In this document: piece by piece, positions 63,863-64,000 of the stretch | Layout of the letters: each line of letters starts with the position of its first letter | Numbering within the stretch: position 1 is the stretch's first letter | DNA from: Anaerolineae bacterium | GTDB taxonomy: Bacteria > Chloroflexota > Anaerolineae > DUEN01 | Length of the DNA: 64,000 nucleotides | Direction of reading: 5' to 3' | Assembly: GCA_025060615.1 (NCBI GenBank) | Contig: JANXBS010000005.1 | Span: 62,001-126,000 of the forward strand | Notes under the pieces: model-generated | Seen by the model: only the letters and a program-made list of their open reading frames with translations | Databases searched by the model: none | What the model was told of the DNA's origin: nothing | Position numbers and translations under genes: made by a program

Positions 63863-63891
63863 AGTATACACAGAAACCCATCGGCCGTCAA
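63863..63891 (-). promoter_or_regulatory. Sigma-70-type promoter of the tRNA operon
   Basis: Minus strand: TTGACG (63886-63891), 17-bp spacer, TATACT (63863-63868), ending 13 bp before the first tRNA base. The remaining bases to the window end (63892-64000) show no feature that I can support. Confidence 0.85.
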
Positions 63892-64000
63892 AAACGCCCG
63901 GCCTCACCTTCCCCAACTCAGCCGCTCCGAGAGCCAATCATCGGTCGTACCTGGTAGATCGGCCAGCTTTCGGATCGCGCCTCCCGCGGCGGGGATCACA

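Overview
The window is 64 kb of dense bacterial chromosome with few gaps. It is most likely from a Chloroflexota (Anaerolineae-like) bacterium. I infer this from the mix of families: BTAD/SARP-type regulators, UPF0182 and DUF166 proteins, a coproheme decarboxylase fused to a Rieske domain, MeaB with a stand-alone B12-binding mutase subunit, and DUF456. No rRNA or marker gene settles the taxonomy. Promoters resemble housekeeping sigma-70 sites, with strong TTGACA/TTGACG -35 boxes 16-18 bp from the -10. Several are given below.

Left part (1-23.5 kb), metabolism and transport. A KimA-like potassium transporter (minus strand) diverges from a B12-binding mutase subunit, meaB and an Asp-box repeat exoprotein. 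Then come a P-type cation ATPase, DUF456, UPF0182, DUF166, a KtrB/KtrA potassium channel pair, a DedA/YqaA-type membrane protein, a secreted clan-A glycoside hydrolase, a three-gene polar amino-acid ABC transporter, a homocysteine methyltransferase coupled to a UroD-like protein, and class II fumarase. The Asp-box gene and the glycoside hydrolase gene each carry, at the matching edge, a decayed remnant of the other. This shows an ancestral two-gene unit that was duplicated and then reciprocally reduced.

Central part (23.6-53 kb), the outstanding region. It is one plus-strand run of about 22 genes encoding a headless contractile injection system. The order is regulator (BTAD), small protein, SH3b protein, sheath, tube, chaperone-like protein, unknown, hub-adaptor-like protein, long helical protein (tape-measure candidate), M23 peptidase with hydrophobic segments, gpD/VgrG hub, gpV spike, PAAR-like tip, gp25, gpJ, gpI-like protein with a beta-propeller-like tail, and a small fibre-type protein. 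Four paralogous proteins follow that share an N-terminal Trp-helix plus beta-domain module and then carry 1, 1, 10 and 2 PASTA-like repeats. A 606-residue protein of unknown function closes the run. There is no capsid, portal, terminase, integrase or holin, and no AAA+ ATPase of the kind usual in extracellular contractile systems. SH3b, M23 and PASTA modules together suggest a machine whose tip and appendages deal with peptidoglycan. That role is inference.

Right part (53-64 kb), minus strand. It holds a cobamide lower-ligand and salvage cluster (cobT, cobS, cbiR, cobU), a phytanoyl-CoA dioxygenase-like protein, and a five-gene heme operon (HTH regulator, radical SAM/SPASM protein, HemQ-Rieske fusion, ferrochelatase, HemG/HemY-type oxidase) with a clear promoter and a palindrome near the start. 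A membrane protein of unknown function and a tRNA operon (Pro-Gly-CAU) with promoter and terminator follow. The cobamide genes fit the B12-dependent mutase at the left end.
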